Made by a program: the position numbers and the translations under genes. Positions 1-7,415 of a DNA stretch of 64,000 bases are shown piece by piece (within the stretch, counting starts at the first letter, position 1; the number at the start of each line of letters is the position of its first letter). This DNA is from CAXNKG01 sp964202965 (GTDB taxonomy: Bacteria > Acidobacteriota > Vicinamibacteria > Vicinamibacterales > UBA2999): the NCBI GenBank assembly GCA_964202965.1, contig CAXNKG010000004.1:1-64000 (forward strand), in the 5' to 3' direction. The notes beneath the pieces are model-generated. The model was not told where the DNA came from. It made no database searches and saw nothing but the letters and a program-made list of their open reading frames with translations.

Positions 1-83
1 TTCTCGGCGACGTCCGCGGCCTTCATCCCCGCATCACTGGCGCGTAGCGCCCGTTCTCGAAGATCCATGGAATATGCGCGCAT
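1..83 (-). mobile_element. IS630-family transposase, N-terminal fragment (runs off the window)
   Basis: Reading leftward from an ATG at 83, 27 codons stay open to the window edge. The product begins MRAYSMDLRERALRASDAG and continues MKAADVAE, which is the typical start of IS630-type transposases (the 'YSxDLRERxL' opening of the helix-turn-helix DNA-binding domain). The DDE catalytic domain would lie outside the window. A second ATG six codons on (68) could also be the start. The stretch 84-156 should hold the end of the insertion sequence; I could not define a terminal inverted repeat without its partner. Whether the element is intact cannot be judged from here. Confidence 0.7.
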
Positions 84-156
84 CGGCCCTCCCGTGTTGT
101 GCACGCAGAAGTACCATGGCGCACCCGGGTCGTACAAGAGCTATCTGAAAAGCGCT

Positions 157-903
157 TTAGCTCCCGAGCTCGGCGCGCGCCTCGGCCGAATAGGGAGACG
201 TCGGGTGTTCGTCCACCAGTTGCGTGAACGTCTTCCGCGCCTCGTCGGTCCGTCCCGCGGCCTCGTAGGCTCTCGCCAGCTCCATGAGGATCGCGTCCTT
301 CGGCAGGTCTTCACCCGTGGTGGACGCCAGCGCTGTCCAGGTCGCAATCGCGGCATCCAGCTGACCGGCCCGCGCCTGCGTGTCGGCTTTCCCGAGCCGC
401 GCCATGCGGCCGTACAGCGACTCGACACCCGCCCGTCTCACGACATCGTCAAACGCCGCCACGGCCTCCTCGGGCTTGCCGAGCGCCGCCATTGACGATC
501 CGTAGTGGTACCGCGCCGTGATGCCCGCCACGCTGTCCGGATAGGCATCCGCTGCCGCCTTGAGCTTCGGCGCCGCCACGGTCAGCTTGGCGGCCACCGT
601 CGCGAAAGAGCCGGTCGCGCCAATGCTCGCTGCCGCCGGCACCTCGCCAGGCTGACTGGGCTCGGTACTCACCGGCACGACGCGCGCGTTGAAGGTCACC
701 AGCGCGTCCGCCAGCATCCGCTCGGCGTCCACGTTGCCGCGCTGCCGCCAGGCGTTGACCCCGAGCGCGACCCCGGCGAGCACGAGGGCCGCCAGCGCGA
801 GCAGGCCCATCTGGCGGCCGCGGTTGCCGATCGCCGCGCGCGCGCTGTCGAGCATATGCGCGAACTCGTTTTCTTTCAGCTGATGACGTTCTTTACGCTT
901 CAT
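157..903 (-). CDS. Membrane-anchored TPR protein (YfgM-like)
   Basis: A 248-residue protein with a basic N-terminus, one membrane segment at about residues 30-52 (GLLALAALVLAGVALGVNA) and a long helical periplasmic part. The C-terminal half has TPR-like helical pairs (around 'AALGKPEEAVAAFDDV', 'AGQLDAAIATWTALA', 'YEAAGRTDEARKTFTQL'). This architecture matches YfgM-type proteins, which in other bacteria assist envelope protein folding beside BamB; bamB itself is not in view. The ATG at 903 is the last three bases of a heptamer repeat array, and the only Shine-Dalgarno-like sequence (GAAGA) is part of that array. The next gene upstream on the same strand is a tRNA. Function beyond the fold is unknown. 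Confidence 0.75.
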   Translation of the reverse strand: MKRKERHQLKENEFAHMLDSARAAIGNRGRQMGLLALAALVLAGVALGVNAWRQRGNVDAERMLADALVTFNARVVPVSTEPSQPGEVPAAASIGATGSFATVAAKLTVAAPKLKAAADAYPDSVAGITARYHYGSSMAALGKPEEAVAAFDDVVRRAGVESLYGRMARLGKADTQARAGQLDAAIATWTALASTTGEDLPKDAILMELARAYEAAGRTDEARKTFTQLVDEHPTSPYSAEARAELGS

Positions 904-942
904 AAATCTTCAATCGCCAGTCTTCAATCTTCAATTTCGATT
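901..942. repeat. Heptamer tandem repeat between tRNA-Arg and TPR gene
   Basis: On the minus strand the units read ATTGAAG, ATTGAAG, ACTGGCG, ATTGAAG, ATTTATG. The final ATG is the start codon of the TPR protein gene. The array fills the whole gap between the tRNA 3' end and that gene. It belongs to the period-seven class seen at six other places in the window. No inverted arm is visible at this copy. Confidence 0.75.
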
Positions 943-943
943 T

Positions 944-1020
944 GGCGTCCCCGGGCAGAATTGAACTGCCGGCCTACCGCTTAGGAGGCGGTCGCTCTAT
1001 CCCCTGAGCTACGGGGACGC
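944..1020 (-). tRNA. tRNA-Arg (anticodon CCT)
   Basis: Read on the minus strand, a full cloverleaf can be drawn: acceptor GCGTCCC pairing with GGGACGC, D-arm TAGCTCAGGGGATAGAGC, anticodon stem ACCGC/GCGGT around the loop CTCCTAA, and T-arm GGCAG-TTCAATT-CTGCC. The anticodon CCT reads AGG arginine codons. The 3' CCA is not encoded in full. It probably terminates just before the TPR gene or is cotranscribed with it. Confidence 0.93.
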
Positions 1021-1098
1021 AGTCTCATATTGTACCCGGCGGGTCCACTCGCGGATGTATCGTTCCCGCATCGCGGAACCTGCCCTACAGTACCCGCT

Positions 1099-1614
1099 TC
1101 AATACTGGAGCACAGAAAAGATCTGCTGGCCCGGAAGCTTCGCCTTCCCCTGCAGCCCCGTGAGCTCGATCAGAAACGCCAGCCCCTGCAGCGCGCCGCC
1201 ACCCCTCTTTACGAGCTCTACTGCAGCGGCGGCCGTTCCGCCCGTGGCCAGCACGTCGTCCACGATCAGCACCCGCTCGCCCGTGCTGATCGCGTCCGCG
1301 TGCATCTCGAGTGCGTCCGTGCCGTATTCCAGGGCATACGTCTCTTTGATCGCCTTCGAGGGAAGCTTGCCGGGCTTCCGGACGGGAATGAATCCCGCAC
1401 CAAGCCGCTCCGCGACCGCCGAGCCCAGGATGAACCCGCGGCTCTCGATGCCGATGACGGCGTCGATCTTCGCGCCGTGATACGGCGCTGCGAGCCGGTC
1501 GATGGTCGCCTTCAGGCCTTCGGCGTTCTTGAGCAGGGTCGTGATGTCGTAGAAAAGAATGCCAGGCTTCGGAAAATCGGGCACGTGCCGAATGTGCTGT
1601 TTGAGGTCCATCAT
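1099..1614 (-). CDS. apt: Adenine phosphoribosyltransferase
   Basis: Converts adenine and PRPP to AMP in cytosolic purine salvage. The 171-residue length is normal. The family opening (DFPKPGILFYDITTLL, about residues 13-28), the specificity segment (PVRKPGKLPS, 77-86) and the PRPP-binding loop VLIVDDVLATGGT (115-127) are all present. The start codon overlaps the stop of the acylphosphatase gene by four bases (ATGA), so the two are probably translated together. A second ATG directly follows the first. Identification is secure. Confidence 0.96.
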   Translation of the reverse strand: MMDLKQHIRHVPDFPKPGILFYDITTLLKNAEGLKATIDRLAAPYHGAKIDAVIGIESRGFILGSAVAERLGAGFIPVRKPGKLPSKAIKETYALEYGTDALEMHADAISTGERVLIVDDVLATGGTAAAAVELVKRGGGALQGLAFLIELTGLQGKAKLPGQQIFSVLQY

Positions 1615-1883
1615 CTAATCTCGAACGTTGAATAGGCGTCGCCCGCCGGCTCGTCGGCCGCGGTGACGTCTGTGACGTGGCCGCTTCCAGGCCCCCTGCG
1701 CACGAGCCGCTCGACACGCGTCACCGCCTCGGCCTCGCCCTCCAGATACGCCTGCACACGGCCATCGGCCAGATTCCGAACCCAGCCCGTGACCCCTTCG
1801 CGCGTGGCCACGTCGCGCGTGAAGTATCGGAAGCCGACGCCCTGAACGCGGCCGCTGACGAACAGCGTCCGTGCTACACGCAT
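1611..1883 (-). CDS. acyP: Acylphosphatase
   Basis: A 90-residue cytosolic enzyme that hydrolyses acyl phosphates to carboxylate and phosphate. The signature GRVQGVGFRYF (residues 11-21), with the catalytic arginine, and the GWVRNLADGRV segment with the catalytic asparagine (about residues 33-43) are present. I chose the ATG at 1883 over a longer reading frame because it gives the family's normal N-terminus. This ATG overlaps the kup ATG on the other strand by two bases. A TATAAT hexamer lies ten bases upstream on the minus strand (1894-1899), so the mRNA would have almost no leader. apt follows with a four-base overlap. Confidence 0.93.
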   Translation of the reverse strand: MRVARTLFVSGRVQGVGFRYFTRDVATREGVTGWVRNLADGRVQAYLEGEAEAVTRVERLVRRGPGSGHVTDVTAADEPAGDAYSTFEIR

Positions 1884-3807
1884 GGAGAAGGAGATTATAC
1901 TGGCGGAACCTTCTTTGTCCGATTCCTCCAGACACAGCGGCCTTCTTCCTCTTACGATCACGGCACTCGGCGTCGTCTACGGCGACATAGGCACGAGCCC
2001 CCTGTACGCCATCCGCGAGTGCTTCTTCGGTACCCACCCCGTCCAGCCGAGTCACGACAACGTGCTGGGCGTCCTGTCGCTCATCATCTACGCGCTCGTC
2101 CTCGTCGTGACGATCAAGTACGTCTTCATCGTGCTGCAGGCCGACAACCAGGGCGAGGGCGGGATTGTGGCGCTCACGGCGCTGATCCCGAGCCGTAATG
2201 GGGGCCGCCGCGCGGCGGCGCGGCTTGCCGCGGGCCGGCCGATCCTGATCGCCCTCGGCATCTTCGGGACGGCCCTGCTGTACGGCGAGGGAATCATCAC
2301 CCCGGCCATTTCCGTACTGGGTGCGGTCGAAGGCCTGGGCGTCATCACGCCGCTCTTCACGCCGTACGTCCTGCCGACGACGGTGGCGCTGGTGGTGGGC
2401 CTGTTCGTCATTCAGCAGTTCGGCACGCACCGTGTCGGCGGCCTCTTCGGGCCGATTGTGGTCGTCTGGTTCGTGACGATTGCAATTCTCGGGATGATCT
2501 GGATCGTTCGGGCCCCGGTGGTGCTCGCCGCCTTCAATCCCGTGTACGCCGTGGCGTTCCTGCGCGAGAACGGCTTCCCGGGATTCGCGGTCCTCGGCGC
2601 GGTCGCGCTGGTCATCACGGGCGCCGAGGCGCTCTACGCGGACATGGGGCATTTCGGCCGGGTGCCGATCCGGCTGGCCTGGCTCGCCCTCGTCCTGCCG
2701 GCGCTGATTCTGAACTACCTCGGTCAGGGCGCCCTGCTGCTGCTGAATCCTGGCGCCACGCATCCCTTTTTCATGCTCGCGCCGACGTGGGCCCTGATTC
2801 CGCTGGTCGCTATCGCCGCAATGGCGGCCATCATCGCATCACAGGCGCTGATCTCCGGGTCGTTCTCGATCACACGCCAGGCGATCCAGCTGGGACTGGC
2901 GCCTCGCCTCGACGTCGAGCACACTTCGTCGCACGCGATGGGTCAGATCTACGTGCCGCAGGTCAACTGGGCCATGATGATCGCCACAGTGCTCATCGTC
3001 ATCGGATTCGGGTCGTCCGGTGCGATTGCGGCCGCCTACGGCATCGGCGTCACGATGACGATGGTCATCACCATTACGCTCCTGTACGTGGTGATGACAG
3101 AACGATGGGGCTGGCCGCTCCCGGCCGCGGTCGCCGTGACTGCGACGTTTCTGATCATCGATCTGGCGTTCTTCGGCGCCAACCTCCTGAAACTCACTCA
3201 TGGCGGGTGGGTGACCCTGCTGATTGCGTCCGTCCTGTTCGTGCTGATGACCACCTGGCGAACCGGGCGGCGCCTGCTGGGAGAGCGCCTCACCGCGCGC
3301 GCCATTCCGCTCGACGACTTCATCGCGGCCGTCATCGCCCAGTCTCCGCAGCGCGTGCCGGGGACGGCTGTGTTCATGACCGCGCAACCACAGGGCACGC
3401 CCCCCGCGCTGGCGCACAACGTCCGGTACAACAAGGTCCTGCACGAGCACGTCGTTGTCCTGCAGGTGACGACCGCGCAGACGCCGTACGTGGCGCCGGC
3501 CGATCGCCTCTCCGTCGAGTTACTGGGGCACGGCATCTACAGCGTGCGGGCTCAGTACGGGTTCATGGAGGACCCGGACGTGCCGGCGGCGCTCCTGCTC
3601 GCGCGCGAGAAGGGTGTGGACCTCGACCCGGACGATCTGACGTACTTCCTGGGGCGGGAGACGATTCTCGTCACCCGGCGGGCCGGGATGGCGTTGTGGC
3701 GCGAGAAGCTGTTCGTGCTGATCGCGCGGAACGCCGTCCGGGCGACGGCGTTCTTCCGCCTGCCGCCGGAACGGGTCGTCGAGCTGGGAGTTCAGGTCGA
3801 AATGTAA
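1882..3807 (+). CDS. kup: Low-affinity potassium transporter Kup
   Basis: A 641-residue inner-membrane K+/H+ symporter of the KUP/HAK/KT family. The family signature LGVVYGDIGTSPLYAIRE occurs at about residues 29-46. About twelve hydrophobic segments run to residue 460, followed by a soluble C-terminal domain of about 160 residues with the usual 'VLHEHVVVLQVTT' segment. Length is normal. The ATG at 1882 overlaps the acylphosphatase ATG on the other strand; the in-frame TTG at 1915 is a realistic alternative because a TATACT box lies between them and there is no Shine-Dalgarno sequence before the ATG. A bacilliredoxin gene follows 29 bases after the stop. Confidence 0.95.
   Translation: MEKEIILAEPSLSDSSRHSGLLPLTITALGVVYGDIGTSPLYAIRECFFGTHPVQPSHDNVLGVLSLIIYALVLVVTIKYVFIVLQADNQGEGGIVALTALIPSRNGGRRAAARLAAGRPILIALGIFGTALLYGEGIITPAISVLGAVEGLGVITPLFTPYVLPTTVALVVGLFVIQQFGTHRVGGLFGPIVVVWFVTIAILGMIWIVRAPVVLAAFNPVYAVAFLRENGFPGFAVLGAVALVITGAEALYADMGHFGRVPIRLAWLALVLPALILNYLGQGALLLLNPGATHPFFMLAPTWALIPLVAIAAMAAIIASQALISGSFSITRQAIQLGLAPRLDVEHTSSHAMGQIYVPQVNWAMMIATVLIVIGFGSSGAIAAAYGIGVTMTMVITITLLYVVMTERWGWPLPAAVAVTATFLIIDLAFFGANLLKLTHGGWVTLLIASVLFVLMTTWRTGRRLLGERLTARAIPLDDFIAAVIAQSPQRVPGTAVFMTAQPQGTPPALAHNVRYNKVLHEHVVVLQVTTAQTPYVAPADRLSVELLGHGIYSVRAQYGFMEDPDVPAALLLAREKGVDLDPDDLTYFLGRETILVTRRAGMALWREKLFVLIARNAVRATAFFRLPPERVVELGVQVEM
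1894..1901. promoter_or_regulatory. Overlapping back-to-back -10 boxes of acyP and kup
   Basis: The minus strand carries TATAAT at 1899-1894, with CGGACA (four of six matches to TTGACA) 16 bases upstream. The plus strand carries TATACT at 1896-1901, with GCTACA 17 bases upstream. The two -10 boxes overlap by four bases, so only one polymerase should open this site at a time. If the plus-strand box is real, the kup transcript starts near 1908, downstream of the ATG at 1882, which favours the in-frame TTG at 1915 as the kup start. Seen by eye; no mapped transcript start supports it. Confidence 0.5.
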
Positions 3808-3836
3808 CCGCTGCTGGCCTGCGTCATAATGGGGCC

Positions 3837-4253
3837 ATGCCTTATCCGGAAAGTTTCATTGGTCCGATGCGAGCCGAGCTGACCCAGCTTGGCATTGATG
3901 AGCTCCGCACCGCCGCGGATGTCGACAACGCCGTCAAGAACACGCGCGGTACACTGATGATTGTGGTGAATTCGATGTGCGGGTGTGCGGCGGGCAAGGC
4001 GCGCCCGGGAATTGCCCTCGCGCTGCGGCATTCTTCGCGTCCAGACCGCGCCGCCACCGTGTTCGCGGGCGGCGACATCGACGCGACGGATCGCGCGCGC
4101 ACCTATTTTACGGGGTACCCGCCGTCCTCGCCGTCCGTCGCGCTCCTGCGCGACGGCCAGCTGGTGTGGATGCTCGAGCGCCGCCAGATCGAGAGTCAGG
4201 GAGCCGAGCAGATCGCCGCCGCGCTCACTGCGGCGTTCGATCAGCACTGCTGA
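3837..4253 (+). CDS. Bacilliredoxin (BrxA/BrxB, DUF1094 family)
   Basis: A 138-residue thioredoxin-fold protein. The motif Cys48-Gly-Cys50 in 'VVNSMCGCAAGKARPG' is the CGC active site of bacilliredoxins, which in Firmicutes remove bacillithiol from oxidised protein thiols. Whether this organism makes bacillithiol cannot be told from the window. The N-terminal 'ELTQLGIDELRTAADVD' and the 'YFTGYPPSSPSVALLRDGQLV' segment fit the family. I chose ATG 3837 because the protein then starts as the family does. A CATAAT hexamer at 3825-3830 lies six bases upstream, suggesting its own leaderless promoter as well as read-through from kup. Confidence 0.9.
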   Translation: MPYPESFIGPMRAELTQLGIDELRTAADVDNAVKNTRGTLMIVVNSMCGCAAGKARPGIALALRHSSRPDRAATVFAGGDIDATDRARTYFTGYPPSSPSVALLRDGQLVWMLERRQIESQGAEQIAAALTAAFDQHC

Positions 4254-4254
4254 A

Positions 4255-4707
4255 CTAGAAGCCGCGCAGCAGCGGCCGCCCCGCCGGCATGCCGGGCCAC
4301 GGAATACTGGCCAGGACGGCCGCCAGTGCCAGCCCGTAGAAGATCAGCGCCAGCCGGCGACGGCGGGTCGAGTCCGCTTTCCGAATGCGGGCGCGGCCGA
4401 TGTGCACGAGTGCCAGCGCGATCAGCACGCCGAAGAGATGCTCGACGGCCCAGAACCGCAGCATCGAGTTTCCCATCGCCCCCCCGAAGTCCGCGAATGC
4501 CACCCGCGTGACAGGACTGACCCCGGCATACAGGAGCAGTCCGAGGGCGAACTGCAGGTCCATCGCAAGGACGAACCAGAACCCTGCACGATCATCGGCC
4601 GGCGACCAGCTCTTCGTGCCCGTCAGCGCACGGAGGACAGCCGCTCCGCCGGCGGCCAGTACCGCCCACCGAAGCAGCGAATGAACAGCGAGCAGCAGTG
4701 GATACAT
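4255..4707 (-). CDS. Small four-helix membrane protein ('HSLLRW...EH...IPWP' type)
   Basis: A 150-residue protein with four predicted membrane segments. It has the conserved points of a family often labelled 'cytochrome b-like' in Bacteroidota: His9 in VHSLLRW, the pair Glu89-His90 in RFWAVEH, His102, and the C-terminal SIPWPGMPAGRP. The membrane histidines could bind haem or metal, but no function has been shown that I know of. The start is two bases after the stop of the metallo-hydrolase gene, so the two form an operon. The ATG at 4707 gives a natural N-terminus (MYPLLLAVHSLLRW); the longer frame upstream is antisense noise. Convergent with the bacilliredoxin gene, one base apart. Confidence 0.75.
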   Translation of the reverse strand: MYPLLLAVHSLLRWAVLAAGGAAVLRALTGTKSWSPADDRAGFWFVLAMDLQFALGLLLYAGVSPVTRVAFADFGGAMGNSMLRFWAVEHLFGVLIALALVHIGRARIRKADSTRRRRLALIFYGLALAAVLASIPWPGMPAGRPLLRGF

Positions 4708-4709
4708 CA

Positions 4710-5651
4710 CTATGGGGCCTCCCGGTACGCGGCTCGCGCCGCACCCGCCACGCCGTTGAGGCGCGCCCAGGACGGATGCCGCGCCTCCATCTCTTTCTGG
4801 ACGACGGCAGCCGTCTCGTCGGCCGTCCGTCCCTCGCTCTTCAGCTGCCGCGCCCGCGCCTGAATGTCGCGCATGAAGGCGCGGTTCGTGCCGATGAGTG
4901 TCCCGGGGCCGATTGGCCCGTGGGCGGGCACGATGGTGCGCGGCGCCCACTCCTCGAAGCGGTCGAACGCGGTCAGCCACGCCGTCATGCTGGAGTTCTG
5001 GGTGGCGGCCACAAATGAATTGTGCATCACGACATCGCCGGCAAATAGGACATTGTCCCCTTCCACGAAGAACGCGGTATCGCCGCGGGTATGTGTCGGG
5101 CCGACCACGAGCAGCCGGACTCTGACGCCGCCGAGATCCAGCGTGTAGTCGCGGTCGAAGGCCACGTCGGTCTGCCGCTGTGAGACGTTCTGCAGCAGCT
5201 CAGCGTGAAGCGGCGAGCGGGCCGAGAACGTCTTCGCCTGCGCCGCCGCGGCCTCGACGAATTCGGCGTCCTGAATCCGGGAGCTCACGTATTTCGCGGT
5301 CGCCGGGAACCCAAGATTTCCGGTCGTGTGCTCCACGTGATAGTGGGTGGCCGCCACGAAGATCTCGGCATTCCGGCTCACGCGCGCCAGTTCGCGCAAA
5401 ACGGTCTCGCCATTGCGGCGCCCAAGCCCCGGGTCTATGACGAGCGTCGCCCGGCTGCCGACCACAATGCCCACATTAGGCACCTGCGGGACCTCATTGT
5501 CCGGAATGGCCCACGTATGATCCCCGAGCTTCACCAGCGCGTTCTCGCGGACAAGGGGGGCCGGCACGGCGTTCTGCTGCGCCGCGAGCCAGCCGGGTAG
5601 CGTCCCGACCGCCACGACCGTTGCCAGCAGGCACCTCGAAGTCAGCGTCAT
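4710..5651 (-). CDS. Secreted metallo-beta-lactamase-fold hydrolase
   Basis: A 313-residue protein with a signal peptide (residues 1-24, ending near WLAAQQ). The metal-binding motif is His103-Tyr-His105-Val-Glu107-His108, in which the usual Asp is replaced by Glu, followed by PTHTRGDT, LFAGDVVMH and VPAHGP, which supply the remaining ligands. Such periplasmic MBL-fold proteins hydrolyse esters, thioesters or lactams; the substrate is not predictable. The start at 5651 is chosen because a GGAGG lies five bases upstream and a signal peptide follows. It is cotranscribed with the small membrane protein gene; a strong hairpin (5668-5697) lies just upstream. Confidence 0.85.
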   Translation of the reverse strand: MTLTSRCLLATVVAVGTLPGWLAAQQNAVPAPLVRENALVKLGDHTWAIPDNEVPQVPNVGIVVGSRATLVIDPGLGRRNGETVLRELARVSRNAEIFVAATHYHVEHTTGNLGFPATAKYVSSRIQDAEFVEAAAAQAKTFSARSPLHAELLQNVSQRQTDVAFDRDYTLDLGGVRVRLLVVGPTHTRGDTAFFVEGDNVLFAGDVVMHNSFVAATQNSSMTAWLTAFDRFEEWAPRTIVPAHGPIGPGTLIGTNRAFMRDIQARARQLKSEGRTADETAAVVQKEMEARHPSWARLNGVAGAARAAYREAP

Positions 5652-5667
5652 GATTCCTCCGTACGTG

Positions 5668-5697
5668 AATGAGGCCGGCGCTGGCCGGCCTCTCATT
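5668..5697 (-). terminator. GC-rich hairpin between DUF4390 and MBL-fold genes
   Basis: AATGAGGCCGGC and GCCGGCCTCTCATT pair as a 12-bp stem with a two-base bulge and a four-base loop. Both flanking genes are read on the minus strand. There is no run of T after the stem, so it may be a Rho-independent terminator of weak type, an mRNA-stabilising hairpin, or a processing site. A second small stem (GGTGC/GCACC, 5712-5729) lies just before it on the minus strand. Confidence 0.45.
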
Positions 5698-5746
5698 CTG
5701 CGCGATGTTCCGGTGCTGCGCGATGCACCAGATGCCCGTGCGCGTC

Positions 5747-6301
5747 TCAGCGCACAAACGTGAACTTGGCCTGTCCTGAGGTACCGCTGCCCCACGGCCA
5801 GAGGAATGCGCCGTTGCTGGGACGCGCCGTCGCGCTGATCCGGACGTAATACTCACGATTCGGCTCGAGCACCGTCGTCGAAAACAACGCCAGGCGTGAA
5901 AAGCTGGTCATCATCTGCCGGACGACGGCCTCGCTCTCCGTCACCTGCGAGCCGTCCACCTTGCCGTCGAGTGTCCGAACGACGGTGTGAAGCCGGCGCA
6001 GGTTGTCGTACTCAACGCTGTTGGCGACCACGGTCGTGGCAATCGTGCGATCCACCCACGCCGGGACCTCGAGCCGCAGATCAACCGTGTAGGTGAAGGT
6101 GGTCTTGAGGCCGCTGCGAATGGCTGCCCGCACCTCGTCGGTAAAGCCATCTGCCAGCTCGAATGTGACCAGGACCTTGTCGTCCCTGACGAGCGGAACG
6201 ATACGGAGTCCCTCAGCCGCCACCAGGGTGGCGCTCAGGGATACCGTCGCCATCAGGCACAACAGCCCCAGTTTCAGTGACTTAGGCATTGCAACGAGCA
6301 T
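5747..6301 (-). CDS. Secreted DUF4390 protein
   Basis: A 184-residue protein with a signal peptide ('LGLLCLMATVSLSATLVAAEG') followed by a beta-rich domain (VTFELADGFTDEVRAAIRSG, TFTYTVDLRLEVPAW, LEPNREYYVRISATAR). The pattern of a periplasmic domain with 'FT.E...AI.SGL...F.Y.V.L' matches DUF4390, which in proteobacteria lies beside two-component genes; no such gene is here. The start is either ATG 6301 or ATG 6289 (MPKSLKLG); neither has a clear Shine-Dalgarno sequence. Longer starts would overlap the promoter of the divergent serine hydrolase gene. Confidence 0.7.
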   Translation of the reverse strand: MLVAMPKSLKLGLLCLMATVSLSATLVAAEGLRIVPLVRDDKVLVTFELADGFTDEVRAAIRSGLKTTFTYTVDLRLEVPAWVDRTIATTVVANSVEYDNLRRLHTVVRTLDGKVDGSQVTESEAVVRQMMTSFSRLALFSTTVLEPNREYYVRISATARPSNGAFLWPWGSGTSGQAKFTFVR

Positions 6302-6353
6302 AACTGAACGGAGGCACTGTAGCACAGCTCCAACCCATCCGATGTAAGATTTT

Positions 6354-7415
6354 GTGGGGTCTGTGGGGAAACTCAGGGTCTGTTTTGGCGGTCTGGCACT
6401 CGTTGCCGCTGTCGGCGTGCTTGCGCCGCACACCCGCGCGCAGGAACCGTTCAGCCTGCCCATTTCCCTCTTTGAGCGGTATCTGGATGCCCTTCGGCAG
6501 CAGACGGGAATCCCCGGCTTGTCGGGCGCCCTGCTTCAGGAGGGCAAGCTCGTGTGGGACGGTGGCCTCGGCTATCAGGACACCGAGGGGTTTGTGAGGG
6601 CAACCCCGGACACGCCGTACCCGCTCCTCGACGTTTCCCAGGCCATCGCCTCGACGATTCTGCTCGAGCAGTGCGTCGAGCAGCGGGCGCTCGATTTGTC
6701 GGACTCCGTTCGCCGGTGGAATTCGTCGTTCTCCGACTCCGGGACGGTTCGTCAGGTGCTCCAGCACGTCTCGCCCGCCGGCTTCCAGTACGACGCGAGC
6801 CGCTTTGCCGCGCTCACGACGGTCATCGAAGAATGTGCCGATGACGACTTCCCGCGCCTGGTGGCCGACGATATCTTCAGCCGCCTCGGCATGGCGAGCT
6901 CGGTGCCCGGACACGACCTGAACGACAGCTCGCCGTCGCGCCGGCTCTTCTCGAGCGGCGACTACGCGCGATACCGGTCGATTCTCGGTCGCGTGGCCAC
7001 GGCCTATAAGGTCGATAGCAACCGGCGCGCGAGCAAGTCCGACTACTCCAGGCCATCGCTCACGGCCGCGACGGGCCTTGTGTCGACCGTCCGCGATCTC
7101 GCGCGGTTCGACACGGCGCTGGACTCGGGCGCCATCCTCGATTCCAACACGCGCAGCCTGGCCTGGCAGCCGTCTGGTTCCGCGCCGACGGGCCTCGGGT
7201 GGTTCGTCCACTCCCACAACGGCGAACGGGTCGTGTGGCATTCCGGCCTTGCCCGTGACTCCTACTCGGCGCTCTACATCAAGGTGCCCGGACGCAAACT
7301 CAGCCTGATCCTGCTGGCCAACAGCGACGGCCTTGCGGCCCCCTACTCCCTCTCCAAGGGCGACCTGTCGGTCTCCCTCTTCGCGCATCTCTTCCTGAAG
7401 CTCTTCGTCTCCTGA
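6354..7415 (+). CDS. Beta-lactamase-like serine hydrolase, probably catalytically degenerate
   Basis: A 353-residue exported protein (signal peptide residues 1-30) with the fold signs of the class C beta-lactamase/esterase family: GIPGLSGALLQEGKLVWDGGLGY (52-74), a helix ending VEQRALDL, the loop GFQYDAS at 144-149 and VWHSG near the C-terminus. In active members the helix starts with SxxK; here the corresponding place reads Ser95-Gln-Ala-Ile98, so the lysine is missing. The second motif is Tyr146-Asp-Ala rather than Tyr-x-Asn. The protein may bind rather than cleave its ligand. Start GTG 6354 is weakly supported; TAAGAT at 6345-6350 could be its -10 box. The next gene overlaps by one base (TGATG). 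Confidence 0.75.
   Translation: MGSVGKLRVCFGGLALVAAVGVLAPHTRAQEPFSLPISLFERYLDALRQQTGIPGLSGALLQEGKLVWDGGLGYQDTEGFVRATPDTPYPLLDVSQAIASTILLEQCVEQRALDLSDSVRRWNSSFSDSGTVRQVLQHVSPAGFQYDASRFAALTTVIEECADDDFPRLVADDIFSRLGMASSVPGHDLNDSSPSRRLFSSGDYARYRSILGRVATAYKVDSNRRASKSDYSRPSLTAATGLVSTVRDLARFDTALDSGAILDSNTRSLAWQPSGSAPTGLGWFVHSHNGERVVWHSGLARDSYSALYIKVPGRKLSLILLANSDGLAAPYSLSKGDLSVSLFAHLFLKLFVS

Noticed and set aside
1615..2763. 382-codon minus-strand frame spanning acylphosphatase and kup
   Set aside because: Only its last part overlaps real acylphosphatase DNA, in another frame; the rest is antisense to kup.
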